A DNA stretch of 62,905 nt from Marivita lacus (GTDB taxonomy: Bacteria > Pseudomonadota > Alphaproteobacteria > Rhodobacterales > Rhodobacteraceae): positions 1 through 62,905 of the forward strand of contig NZ_BMFC01000002.1 in assembly GCF_014637725.1 (NCBI RefSeq). Direction: 5' to 3'. How positions within the stretch are numbered: position 1 is the stretch's first letter; each line of letters opens with the position of its first letter. Position numbers and translations under genes: made by a program. Shown here piece by piece: positions 45,451 to 54,879 of this stretch. A model generated the notes under the pieces. That model ran no database searches and was not told where the DNA came from. It saw only the letters and a list, made by a program, of their open reading frames with translations.

Positions 45451-45475
45451 GGAACTGTCAGACGCACCGAATGTT
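45451..45475 (+). promoter_or_regulatory. Possible ECF (EcfG-like) promoter
   Basis: GGAAC, 16 bases, then TGTT, close to the GGAAC-N16-17-CGTT consensus of alphaproteobacterial general stress promoters (one mismatch). It lies about 120 bases upstream of the first gene of the stress-like island. Members of the Rhodobacterales often lack the EcfG/PhyR system, so this may be chance or serve another ECF sigma factor. Confidence 0.3.
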
Positions 45476-45554
45476 AGTCGGATGTAACGCCGTTTGTTCT
45501 GCGTTCGCCTTTGTCAAAGGGTGTAACGCGCTCTGAACTCTGCATTTTCTGACA

Positions 45555-45574
45555 CGGGCCGCAGCAGTGGCCCG
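45555..45574 (+). other. 5' leader hairpin of the small membrane protein gene
   Basis: CGGGCC and GGCCCG pair around an 8-base GCAGCAGT loop. The stem ends about 7 bases before AAAGGAGG, the ribosome site of the gene at 45596. It could end transcription from the racemase operon or affect translation; the sequence cannot decide. Confidence 0.4.
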
Positions 45575-45595
45575 TCCGTGAAAGGAGGTTCCGTC

Positions 45596-45832
45596 ATGGC
45601 CCTTTTCTGGTTCTGGCTTCTGGTTTTCCTTGTTGTCTTTGCAATCGCCGCAGCACCCGGCTGGGACTACACGCGCGAGCGTCGTCCCTATCGTTACGGC
45701 GGACGGTATCGGTACTATCCGGTCGCAGGAGCGGGCCTTGGTATCGTGATGATCCTGCTGCTGTTCTGGCTGGGCTATATCGCGATCCTCTGGCCGTGGG
45801 CCGCCGCGCCGCCGCCGCCCGTCGCAGGCTGA
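45596..45832 (+). CDS. Small two-helix membrane protein
   Basis: 78 residues, not assigned to a family. Helix one (FWFWLLVFLVVFAIAAAPGW) is followed by a Tyr/Arg-rich loop (YTRERRPYRYGGRYRYYPVA), then helix two (GLGIVMILLLFWLGYIAILW) and a Pro/Ala tail. AAAGGAGG 8 bases upstream is one of the strongest ribosome sites in the window and fixes the ATG at 45596. Such small proteins are common beside stress genes in Rhodobacteraceae. It begins the island that continues with the DUF892 gene. Confidence 0.65.
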   Translation: MALFWFWLLVFLVVFAIAAAPGWDYTRERRPYRYGGRYRYYPVAGAGLGIVMILLLFWLGYIAILWPWAAAPPPPVAG

Positions 45833-45887
45833 CGCACCTTTTCGCGATGCGCGACGGCACACCCAGGAAACTGACATGGAGACCGTG

Positions 45888-46379
45888 ATGACACTCACCA
45901 CTTTCCGCGAAATCTACCTTCAGGAGTTGCAGGAGGCGCGTTCCGTCGCGATGCAACTGACCGACGCGCTGGCCCGGATGCGAGACGACGCCACGGCTGT
46001 CGCCCTGAAAGAGATGCTCGAAGGCCATCTGGTCGACACCCGCGCACAGTGTGATGATGTCGAGGCCATTCTCAAGCGGCACGATGTCGACCCCGGTCAG
46101 CATGTTGACCAGTCGATGTCCCGCCTGATCGACGAAAGCCACAAATGGGTCAACATGCTGAAGGCAGGGGCCTTGCGCGATGCCGGTCTGATCGCGTCGA
46201 TCCAACGGATCGAACATTACGAAATCGCCGTCTACGGCACGCTGGCCAGCTGGGCCAAGATGCTGGGCCATGACGACGACATGAACACGCTGCTGGCGAT
46301 CCGCGATCAGGAAAAGGCAGCCGACACCCTTCTGACCGAGTTGGCAAAGCAATCCATCAATGCCGAAGCGGTCGATTGA
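45888..46379 (+). CDS. DUF892 (YciF-like) ferritin-like protein
   Basis: 163 residues, helical, with the DUF892 pattern: TFREIYLQELQEARSVAMQL, a central KAGALRDAGLIASIQRIEHY carrying a Glu/His pair, and YGTLASWAKMLGHDDDMNTL followed by DQEKAADTLLTEL. The family has a four-helix ferritin-like bundle and is induced by osmotic or oxidative stress in enterobacteria. GGAG precedes the ATG at 45888 by 6 bases; ATG at 45876 is the alternative. It lies between a small membrane protein and the PCMT-esterase fusion. Confidence 0.82.
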   Translation: MTLTTFREIYLQELQEARSVAMQLTDALARMRDDATAVALKEMLEGHLVDTRAQCDDVEAILKRHDVDPGQHVDQSMSRLIDESHKWVNMLKAGALRDAGLIASIQRIEHYEIAVYGTLASWAKMLGHDDDMNTLLAIRDQEKAADTLLTELAKQSINAEAVD

Positions 46380-46436
46380 CCGCGCGGGCCGTGACCGTGT
46401 CACGGCTGATCCAGCATCCATCCACGGAGTCCGGAC

Positions 46437-48440
46437 ATGGTGAAACTGATCGACAGATCCAACCAGCGCGACGCGATGGTGACGCGCCAGATCGCCGGTC
46501 GTGGCATCCGCGATCCGCATGTTCTGAACGCGATGCGCCACATTCCCCGCGAGGCCTTCGTAGCCGACGGGTTCGAGGAATTCGCCTATGCGGACAAACC
46601 GTTGCCGATCGGGCACGACCAGACGATCTCGCAGCCTTATATCGTCGCGCTGATGGTCGAAGCGGCCGAAATTTGGCCCGGTGATCGCGTGCTGGAGATC
46701 GGTGCGGGCTCGGGCTATGCCGCTGCCGTGCTGGGCCATATCGCGGACAGCGTGCATACGGTCGAACGCCATGAACCGCTTGCCGAAACGGCGCGCGAAA
46801 ATCTGGCGAAGGCGGGCGTCGAGAATGTCGACATCCATGTCGGCGACGGCACGCTGGGCTGGCCCGATGCCGGGCCCTACGATGCGATCCTCGTCGCGGC
46901 GGGCGGACCGTCGGTTCCGGCCTCGCTCAAGCGTCAGTTGAAACCCGGCGGGCGTCTGGTCATTCCGGTGGGTGAAGAGGACAGTCCGCAGCGGTTGCGC
47001 AAGCTGGTGCGCATGGGGGCCGACGCTTGGGATGACGCCGATATCGGCGGTGTCCGGTTCGTGCCCCTGATCGGCGCGCAGGGCTGGACCGAGGATGGAC
47101 GGCGCTCTGCATCCAACCACGTGCCGGGGCAGAACAGCGGCAGGTCGCTTGCGCAGATGATTGCGGATGCGGCAGACCCGCTGCCTGATATCGACGATCC
47201 CGAATTCGGCGCGGTCCTTGATCGCTACGCCGACAAGCGCGTCGTGCTTCTTGGCGAAGCCAGCCACGGCACGTCCGAGTTCTACCGCGCCCGCGCGGCC
47301 ATCACCCGCCACCTGATCGAAAACCACGGCTTCACCATCGTCGCCGCAGAGGCCGACTGGCCGGATGCTGCTGTGATCAACCGCCATGTCAGGCACGAAA
47401 AGCCCCGCGAGGATGCAGAGCCCGCCTTTACCCGCTTTCCCACGTGGATGTGGCGAAACACGGTTGTCGCAGGTCTGGTCGAATGGATGCGCAGCCACAA
47501 TGCCACTGTCTCGGATGCGGACCGCAAGGTGTGGTTCTACGGTCTCGACATCTACAACATGCGCAGTTCGATCGAGGCGGTGCTGGCCTATCTTGACGAT
47601 GTCGACCCGGAAGCGGCGCGGATTGCGCGCGAGCGCTACGGCTGCCTGACACCTTGGCAGCACGACCCTGCCACCTATGGCCGGGCGGTGCTGACCCAAG
47701 GCTACCGGGATTGCGAGGATCAGGTGGTCCAACAGCTGCGCGACCTGCTGGAACGGCGGCTGGACTACGAGGCGCAGGACGGGAACGAGTTTCTTGACGC
47801 CGCGCAGAATGCCCGGTTGGTGAAATCCGCCGAACGGTATTACCGCATCATGTATTACGGCGGTGCCGAAAGCTGGAACCTGCGCGACACGCACATGTTC
47901 GAAACGCTGGAACACCTTCTGGAGGCCAAGGGGCCGGACGCCAAGGCCGTGGTCTGGGCGCATAACAGCCATATCGGCGATGCGCGGGCGACCGAAATGG
48001 GTGCCGTGCGGGACGAGATCAACATCGGCCAACTGTGCCGCGAGACATTCGGCGACGACGCTGCGCTGATCGGGTTCGGCACCCACAAGGGCACGGTCGC
48101 CGCCGCGACGGACTGGGGTGGCGACATGGAGGTCAAAGAGGTGCGCCCGTCGCGGGACGACAGCTTTGAACGGGTTTGCCACGATGCGGACGTGCCGCAG
48201 TTCCTGCTCGACCTGAAGCGCGACGAAGCGGTGCGCCGTCGCTTGACCGAGCAGAGGCTCGAACGGTTCATCGGCGTGATCTACCGCCCGGAAACGGAAC
48301 TCCAGAGTCACTACGCCGCGGCGTCACTGGCACAGCAGTTCGATGCATGGGTCTGGTTCGATGAGACCCGCGCGATCACGCCGCTGGACACCGACAAGAC
48401 GCGCGAGGGCGTGCCGGACACCTATCCGTTCGGCCTCTGA
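46437..48440 (+). CDS. Protein-L-isoaspartate methyltransferase fused to an erythromycin esterase-like domain
   Basis: 667 residues in two enzymes. Residues about 1-205 are a PCMT: HDQTISQPYIVALMVEAAEI, motif I VLEIGAGSGYAAAVLGHI, and GGRLVIPVGEEDSPQRLRKL. Residues about 235-660 are an EreA/ChaN-like domain: GEASHGTSEFYRARAAITRH with the key His, EADWPDAAVINRHVR, VWAHNSHIGDARATEMG. No stop or frame change lies between them, so the fusion is real. PCMT repairs isoaspartyl damage; EreA-type domains hydrolyse lactones or act on unknown esters. Both could serve stress repair; the fusion partner's substrate is unknown. Confidence 0.88.
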   Translation: MVKLIDRSNQRDAMVTRQIAGRGIRDPHVLNAMRHIPREAFVADGFEEFAYADKPLPIGHDQTISQPYIVALMVEAAEIWPGDRVLEIGAGSGYAAAVLGHIADSVHTVERHEPLAETARENLAKAGVENVDIHVGDGTLGWPDAGPYDAILVAAGGPSVPASLKRQLKPGGRLVIPVGEEDSPQRLRKLVRMGADAWDDADIGGVRFVPLIGAQGWTEDGRRSASNHVPGQNSGRSLAQMIADAADPLPDIDDPEFGAVLDRYADKRVVLLGEASHGTSEFYRARAAITRHLIENHGFTIVAAEADWPDAAVINRHVRHEKPREDAEPAFTRFPTWMWRNTVVAGLVEWMRSHNATVSDADRKVWFYGLDIYNMRSSIEAVLAYLDDVDPEAARIARERYGCLTPWQHDPATYGRAVLTQGYRDCEDQVVQQLRDLLERRLDYEAQDGNEFLDAAQNARLVKSAERYYRIMYYGGAESWNLRDTHMFETLEHLLEAKGPDAKAVVWAHNSHIGDARATEMGAVRDEINIGQLCRETFGDDAALIGFGTHKGTVAAATDWGGDMEVKEVRPSRDDSFERVCHDADVPQFLLDLKRDEAVRRRLTEQRLERFIGVIYRPETELQSHYAAASLAQQFDAWVWFDETRAITPLDTDKTREGVPDTYPFGL

Positions 48441-48443
48441 CCG

Positions 48444-48464
48444 CCGGCCATGCGGCTTGGCCGG
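48444..48464. other. Stem-loop after the PCMT-esterase fusion gene
   Basis: CCGGCCA and TGGCCGG pair perfectly over 7 bases with a 7-base loop, 3 bases after the stop codon. No T tract follows. It may be a weak terminator or a 3' stabiliser between this gene and the PRC-barrel gene. Confidence 0.4.
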
Positions 48465-48502
48465 ATGGCGCAACACGACCACCCACGAAAGGAGACAGGA
48501 TC

Positions 48503-49264
48503 ATGCAACGCAGTTCCCTCATCACCGGATATCAGCTTCGCGCCAAGGATGGCACGATCGGCAGCATTGACGATCTGCTGTTCGACGAAAGCCATTTCGG
48601 CGTGCGATGGGTCGTCGTGGACACCGGGACATGGCTTCCCGGTCGCAAGGTGCTGCTGCCGCCAAGCGCGCTTGGTGAGCCTGACACGGATGTGCGCGAA
48701 TATCCGGTCGATCTCGACAAGGAGCAGATCAAGGACGCGCCGGGCCTTGCCAGTGACAAGCCGGTGTCGCGCCAGATGGAGACCGACATCTACGGCTATT
48801 ACGGCTGGACGCCCTATTGGTATGGCGGGTTTGGCTATCCTGCACCCGGCGGGATGTTTCCGACAGGGGCGATGCCGGTCACGCCGCCTGCGTCCTCCGA
48901 AGACCCCCAGAATGTGCAGGTCGGCGATCTTGGCGATCCCCAACTCCGCAGCGCCAACGAGGTGACCGGCTATAACGTCGAAGCCACCGACGGAAGCATC
49001 GGCCATATCGAGGATGTCATGGTCGATGAGACCGAGTGGGCGGTCCGTTACCTCATGGTCGATACCAAGAACTGGTGGCCGGGCAAGAAGGTGCTGATTT
49101 CGCCCGACTGGCGGCGCGAAATCGTCTGGAGCGAGCAGAAAATCTATGTCGATGTCACCCGCGACAAGGTCAAGAACGCCCCGGAATTCGATCCGACCAT
49201 GACTGTCGATCGCGATTACGAAGACAGCATGTTCGCCCATTTCGGCTTCCGCCCGTACTGGTAA
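48503..49264 (+). CDS. Protein with two PRC-barrel domains
   Basis: 253 residues. Two PRC-barrel repeats are visible: residues about 5-85 (LITGYQLRAKDGTIGSIDDL, VRWVVVDTGTWLPGRKVLLP) and 150-240 (VTGYNVEATDGSIGHIEDVM, VRYLMVDTKNWWPGKKVLIS), each with the D-G-x-I-G-x-I-x-D core. A Gly/Pro/Tyr-rich linker separates them. The family binds RNA or the photosynthetic apparatus in some bacteria, but such tandem forms are mostly stress-related and uncharacterised. AAAGGAGAC lies upstream of the ATG. Confidence 0.87.
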   Translation: MQRSSLITGYQLRAKDGTIGSIDDLLFDESHFGVRWVVVDTGTWLPGRKVLLPPSALGEPDTDVREYPVDLDKEQIKDAPGLASDKPVSRQMETDIYGYYGWTPYWYGGFGYPAPGGMFPTGAMPVTPPASSEDPQNVQVGDLGDPQLRSANEVTGYNVEATDGSIGHIEDVMVDETEWAVRYLMVDTKNWWPGKKVLISPDWRREIVWSEQKIYVDVTRDKVKNAPEFDPTMTVDRDYEDSMFAHFGFRPYW

Positions 49265-49363
49265 GCCGCGCAACCGCCCGTCGTGCGCTGTGTCATTCGA
49301 AAGGGATGACGGCCTGTCACGGGGCGGAGTGCTGCCAGTCAACAAGGAGACAGACCGATCGAG

Positions 49364-51163
49364 ATGATACCCCTGACACAGAATCAGATGATCCTGATCG
49401 CGATCCTCGTGGGCGCGCTGATCGGCTTCGGCCTGACGAAGCTGCGGCACGACGTGGTTGCCCTGTGCGCGCTGATCGCCTCTGTCGTGACGGGACTGAC
49501 CCCCGCGGACGAGGCCTTTGACGGCTTTGGCCATCCTGCGGTGATCACCGTGATCGGCGTGTTGCTCATCAGCACCGCACTGAAGAATTCCGGGGTTGTC
49601 GATCTGATCACCGCGAAGGTGGATGCGTTCTCGAAAAAGAAGCTGACGCATCTGACCCATCTCGTGGGCAGCGTGACCTTCGCCTCCAGCTTCATGAACA
49701 ATGTGGGCGCGCTGGCGCTGATGATGCCGGTCGCCATCCAGAGCGCGCGGTCGCGGGACCGGCCTCCGTCGATGTTCCTGATGCCGCTGGCGTTCGGGTC
49801 GATGCTGGGGGGGATGGTCACCCTGATCGGCACGCCTCCGAACATCATCGTGGCGAACCTGCGCACCGACAAGGCAACCGGGGCCGAACCTTTCGGCATG
49901 TTCGACTTCACCCCTGTCGGGCTTGTCGTGGCGGTCACCGGGTTCATCTACCTCATCCTTGTGGGGTGGCGGCTGGTCCCGCAGCGCCGCAGTCAGGACA
50001 GCGACAACGACACCGTCTTTTCGCGGCAGGATTTTATCGTCGAGCTCTTGCTGACCGAGGAGTCCGACTACAAGGGCCTGACCGCACGCGAGATCCAGAT
50101 CCGCCTGCCGGAAAACGCCAAGATGCTCGGGGTGTTGTCGGAGGACGGCATCACGCCGACACGCAGGGTGCAGGAGGTTGGACCGGAGGATGTGATCCTT
50201 GCCCGGATCGACCACGACACGCTGGACAAGCTGATCAGCGACGGCCTCTTTTGCATCCACCGTGAAGGCGCGGAAAAGTCACCGGACGACTATGATTGGA
50301 CCGATCACGAATTGTCGGAATTTCTTGTGCCCGCCGATGCACAGGCCATCGGGCAGACCTTGGGGAAACTCGACCGGATGATCGGCCGCGAGTCCGAGAT
50401 CATCGCTTTGGCGCAACAGGGCCGCCGGGTGAAGCAGCGCATCGCGACCCAGAAACTTGCGGCGGGCGATGTTTTTCTTGTCGGAGGCAGCGCCGAGACG
50501 CTCGGGGAAATGCCCGACCGGTTCGGGGTGATCCCGCTGGGTCAGAAGCACCGCAACCTTGGCGCGCCAAGGCGTCTGATCGCCAGCTTGGTGATCTTTG
50601 GCGCGGCGGTTGCGTTGACCTCGACCGGGGTTTTGAGCTCTTCCATGGCCTTTCTGATGGCGGTTCTGGGGATGGTCGCCATCGGTTCGCTCAGCCCGCT
50701 TGGGCTGTATAGCCATATCGACTGGCCGCTGATCGTGCTGCTTGGGGCCTTGTTTCCCGTCGGCGATGCCATGGTGTCGACAGAGCTTGCGAATGTGCTG
50801 GCCGGAGCCATCGTTGCGCATGGGCAGGATATTCCGGTCTGGGCGCTGATCGCCATCCTGATGGCCATCACCATGCTCTTGTCGGATGTGATCAACAACG
50901 CGGCGACGGCGCTGGTGATGGCACCGATTGCCATACGGATGGCGGACAACCTGTCCTTCTCGGCGGACCCGTTCCTGATGGCGGTGGCGGTTGGCGCGTC
51001 TTCGGCGTTCCTGACGCCCATCGGGCACCAATCGAACACGCTGGTCTTTACACGCGGTGGTTACCGGTTCGGCGATTACTGGCGCGCCGGGCTGCCGCTT
51101 GAGGTGCTGATCGTGTTGGTTGCAACGCCGATGATCCTCTACGTCTGGCCTGTTGCACCCTAA
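49364..51163 (+). CDS. SLC13-family (DASS-type) permease with TrkA-C domains
   Basis: 599 residues. The membrane part begins QMILIAILVGALIGFGLTKL and has the family SFMNNVGALALMMPVAI signature and GGMVTLIGTPPNIIVANLRT. Two TrkA-C (RCK-C) domains lie in the middle (about 215-300 and 320-400; ELLLTEESDYKGLTAREIQI, and GDVFLVGGSAETLGEMPDRF), then the C-terminal half with SDVINNAATALVMAPIAIRM. Members with TrkA-C inserts transport sulfate or other anions, sodium-coupled. It follows the PRC gene by 99 bases, with AAGGAG upstream. Confidence 0.88.
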   Translation: MIPLTQNQMILIAILVGALIGFGLTKLRHDVVALCALIASVVTGLTPADEAFDGFGHPAVITVIGVLLISTALKNSGVVDLITAKVDAFSKKKLTHLTHLVGSVTFASSFMNNVGALALMMPVAIQSARSRDRPPSMFLMPLAFGSMLGGMVTLIGTPPNIIVANLRTDKATGAEPFGMFDFTPVGLVVAVTGFIYLILVGWRLVPQRRSQDSDNDTVFSRQDFIVELLLTEESDYKGLTAREIQIRLPENAKMLGVLSEDGITPTRRVQEVGPEDVILARIDHDTLDKLISDGLFCIHREGAEKSPDDYDWTDHELSEFLVPADAQAIGQTLGKLDRMIGRESEIIALAQQGRRVKQRIATQKLAAGDVFLVGGSAETLGEMPDRFGVIPLGQKHRNLGAPRRLIASLVIFGAAVALTSTGVLSSSMAFLMAVLGMVAIGSLSPLGLYSHIDWPLIVLLGALFPVGDAMVSTELANVLAGAIVAHGQDIPVWALIAILMAITMLLSDVINNAATALVMAPIAIRMADNLSFSADPFLMAVAVGASSAFLTPIGHQSNTLVFTRGGYRFGDYWRAGLPLEVLIVLVATPMILYVWPVAP

Positions 51164-51224
51164 CGTATCACGACACGGATCGCCGAAGCTGGAACTTTCC
51201 CGGCAGGATCGGCGCTTTAACCTC

Positions 51225-52436
<1,212 letters not shown>

Positions 52437-52585
52437 AAACGCCACGTGGTGGGCGTGCATTGACGTAGGGCTTTGCCCGTCATGCCCCAGATTGATTTTC
52501 CCGATACTGTCGCCTAGACGCATCCTGCGAAAGGTCGGGCCGGTGCCTTGACCCGTTCCGTGACGACGAAAGGATGATCTGTCCC

Positions 52586-54100
52586 ATGGCCAACCCGCTG
52601 TATGACGCGCTTTTTGCGCCGCATGAGGGCAAAGCGACGCCGTTTTTGCACCTCACCGAGGGGCGCACCATCACCCATGCTGCATTCCTCGACCTTGTGG
52701 GCCAGATGGCGAACGCGCTGGCGCACTTGGGTGTTGCGGCGGGCGACCGCGTTGCGGTGCATGTCGAGAAATCGGCCGAGGCGCTGGCGCTCTATGCGGC
52801 CTGCGTGAAATCGGGTGCGGTGTTCCTGCCGCTCAACACGGCCTACACCCCGTCAGAGCTGTCCTATTTCGTCGAGGACAGTGGCGCTGCGTTGTTCCTG
52901 TGTGATCCGGGCGAGGCCCAAGCAGTGGAGCCGATCGCAAGGGCCACGGATTGTACGCTTCGGACGCTTGGACCGGACGGTGAGGGCAGCTTCATGGAGA
53001 CGGTGCGCGCGCAATCCCCGCTGTCCGACATCGTGCCGCGTGACCCCGATGATCTGGCGGCGCTGCTCTATACCTCCGGCACCACCGGGCGTTCCAAGGG
53101 CGCGATGCTGACGCAGATCAACCTGCTCTCGAATGCCGAGGCGCTGGTGACGGCGTGGCAGTTCACCGACCGCGACGTTCTGCTGCACGCGCTGCCGATC
53201 TTTCACACCCATGGGCTGTTCGTGGCGACCAACACGCTGCTGCTGTCGGGCGGGGCGATGATCTTTTTGCCGAAATTCGACATCGAGGCGGTGCTGACTG
53301 CCCTGCCCGTGGCCACGACGATGATGGGAGTGCCGACCTTTTACACACGGCTGCTGGACGACGCCCGCTTTACCGCCGAGTTGGCGTCGCATATGCGGCT
53401 TTTCATCTCGGGCTCTGCGCCGCTTCTGGCGGAAACTCATGTGCAGTTCGAACAGCGCACCGGGCACCGCATCCTTGAACGCTACGGGATGACGGAAACC
53501 AACATGAACACCTCCAATCCCTACGAGGGCGACCGGCGCGCCGGGACCGTGGGGTTCGCCTTGCCGGGTGTCGAGGTCAAGGTCTGCGATCCCGAAACCG
53601 GCGTCACGCTGCCACAAGGCGAGATCGGCGTGCTCGAAGTGCGGGGCCCGAACGTCTTCAAAGGCTATTGGAACATGCCCGAAAAGACCCGCGAGGAATT
53701 GCGCGAGGACGGGTTCTTCATCACCGGCGATCTGGCCCTGATCGACGCGGACGGCTATGTGCAGATCGTCGGGCGCGGCAAGGACCTGATCATTTCGGGC
53801 GGCTACAACATCTACCCAAAGGAGATTGAGCTCTTCCTCGACACGCTGCCAAGTGTACGCGAATCCGCCGTGATCGGCGCGCCGCATCCCGATTTCGGGG
53901 AAAGCGTGGTGGCGGTGCTGGTGTCCGAGACCGGCGTGACCATCGACATCGACGCGGTCAAGGCGGCACTTCGGGAAAGCCTTGCCGGGTTCAAGCGCCC
54001 CCGCGTGATCGAGGTGGTTGAGGCGCTGCCGCGCAACACGATGGGCAAGGTGCAGAAGAACCAGCTGCGCGACCGCTACGCGGATGTGTTCGGCGGTTAG
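52586..54100 (+). CDS. Malonyl-CoA synthetase (MatB-like)
   Basis: 504 residues, an ANL-superfamily acyl-CoA synthetase. The P-loop ALLYTSGTTGRSKGAML, ERYGMTETNMNTSNPYEGDR with the Arg-rich tail characteristic of malonyl-CoA synthetases, the GRGKDLIISGGYNIYPKEIE hinge and the C-terminal catalytic Lys in NTMGKVQKNQLR are all present. It activates malonate to malonyl-CoA. The ATG at 52586 matches the family start. No malonyl-CoA decarboxylase or malonate carrier lies beside it here. Its stop overlaps that of the convergent SDR gene by four bases. Confidence 0.9.
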   Translation: MANPLYDALFAPHEGKATPFLHLTEGRTITHAAFLDLVGQMANALAHLGVAAGDRVAVHVEKSAEALALYAACVKSGAVFLPLNTAYTPSELSYFVEDSGAALFLCDPGEAQAVEPIARATDCTLRTLGPDGEGSFMETVRAQSPLSDIVPRDPDDLAALLYTSGTTGRSKGAMLTQINLLSNAEALVTAWQFTDRDVLLHALPIFHTHGLFVATNTLLLSGGAMIFLPKFDIEAVLTALPVATTMMGVPTFYTRLLDDARFTAELASHMRLFISGSAPLLAETHVQFEQRTGHRILERYGMTETNMNTSNPYEGDRRAGTVGFALPGVEVKVCDPETGVTLPQGEIGVLEVRGPNVFKGYWNMPEKTREELREDGFFITGDLALIDADGYVQIVGRGKDLIISGGYNIYPKEIELFLDTLPSVRESAVIGAPHPDFGESVVAVLVSETGVTIDIDAVKAALRESLAGFKRPRVIEVVEALPRNTMGKVQKNQLRDRYADVFGG

Positions 54101-54876
54101 ACCCCGCCTGTCAGGACCGCGTATTCGATCTGGGCTGTCAGCCCGCCATCGCATTCGATGTTGCAGCCAGTGACCCAGGACGCCTCTGGCGAGGCCAGAA
54201 AGCGGATGACCTGCGCGATCTCGTCGGGCTGGCCTGCACGGCCCGTCAGATCGACACCGCGGCTGGCGCGTTCGCCGAAGGCGGTCATGAAATCGTCGAG
54301 GATCGGCGTTGCGACGGCGGCGGGGCTGACGGCGTTGATCCGCAAGCCCAGATCGCGGAACCGCGCGACATTGGACAGCCCCCATACGATCACCGCCTCC
54401 TTGGACAGGTCATAGGCGCGCACCGGGTCGATGGCTTCCGCCCTGATGAACGCCTCCGGGTCTTCGGACGGGCGCAACGCCAGAAAGCGCTGAACCTGCG
54501 CAAAGTTGCTGCGCCATCTGCCTCCCGCCTTTGAGGCCATGTTGACGATGGACCCACCCGGCGTGAGATGCGGCAGCAGGTGTTCGGTCAGCGCGATGAC
54601 GGCCTGCGTGTTGACGCGCAGGATCGTTGCTTCCAACCCCGGTCTTGGCGGCAGGCCTGCGGCGTTGACCAGCGCGTCGATGCGCGACACCGGTTCGAGC
54701 ATCGGGATTGACCAAAGGTCGGACAGATCGGCGCTGATCCAGCGGTCGGCGGCGCTGCCGGGATCGTTGCGGTCGATGACCGTCACCCGATGCCCATCCG
54801 CCTTGAACAGGGCCAGAGCCGCCGCCCCGATGCCGGATGCGCCGCCGGTCAGGACAATATGCCGTTGCTCTGCCAT
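54097..54876 (-). CDS. Short-chain dehydrogenase/reductase
   Basis: 259 residues, classical SDR. Cofactor site LTGGASGIGAAALALF, NAAG motif in ALVNAAGLPPRPG, catalytic Ser region NMASKAGGRW and Y-x-x-x-K in RAYDLSKEAVIVWG; the VTGCNIECDGGLTAQIEYAV end is typical. It starts 3 bases after the FAD monooxygenase stop, last gene of the minus-strand operon. It may oxidise an alcohol or cis-diol-like intermediate of the pathway; NAD is likely from the Asp after the second strand (VTVIDRNDPG). Confidence 0.87.
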   Translation of the reverse strand: MAEQRHIVLTGGASGIGAAALALFKADGHRVTVIDRNDPGSAADRWISADLSDLWSIPMLEPVSRIDALVNAAGLPPRPGLEATILRVNTQAVIALTEHLLPHLTPGGSIVNMASKAGGRWRSNFAQVQRFLALRPSEDPEAFIRAEAIDPVRAYDLSKEAVIVWGLSNVARFRDLGLRINAVSPAAVATPILDDFMTAFGERASRGVDLTGRAGQPDEIAQVIRFLASPEASWVTGCNIECDGGLTAQIEYAVLTGGV

Positions 54877-54879
54877 GGT

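Noticed and set aside
45594-48311. A 905-codon open frame on the minus strand opposite the DUF892 and PCMT-esterase genes
   Set aside because: It is complementary to genes with clear domains and motifs. High GC at third codon positions keeps the antisense frame free of stops; its translation is Arg/His/Gln-rich and matches nothing.
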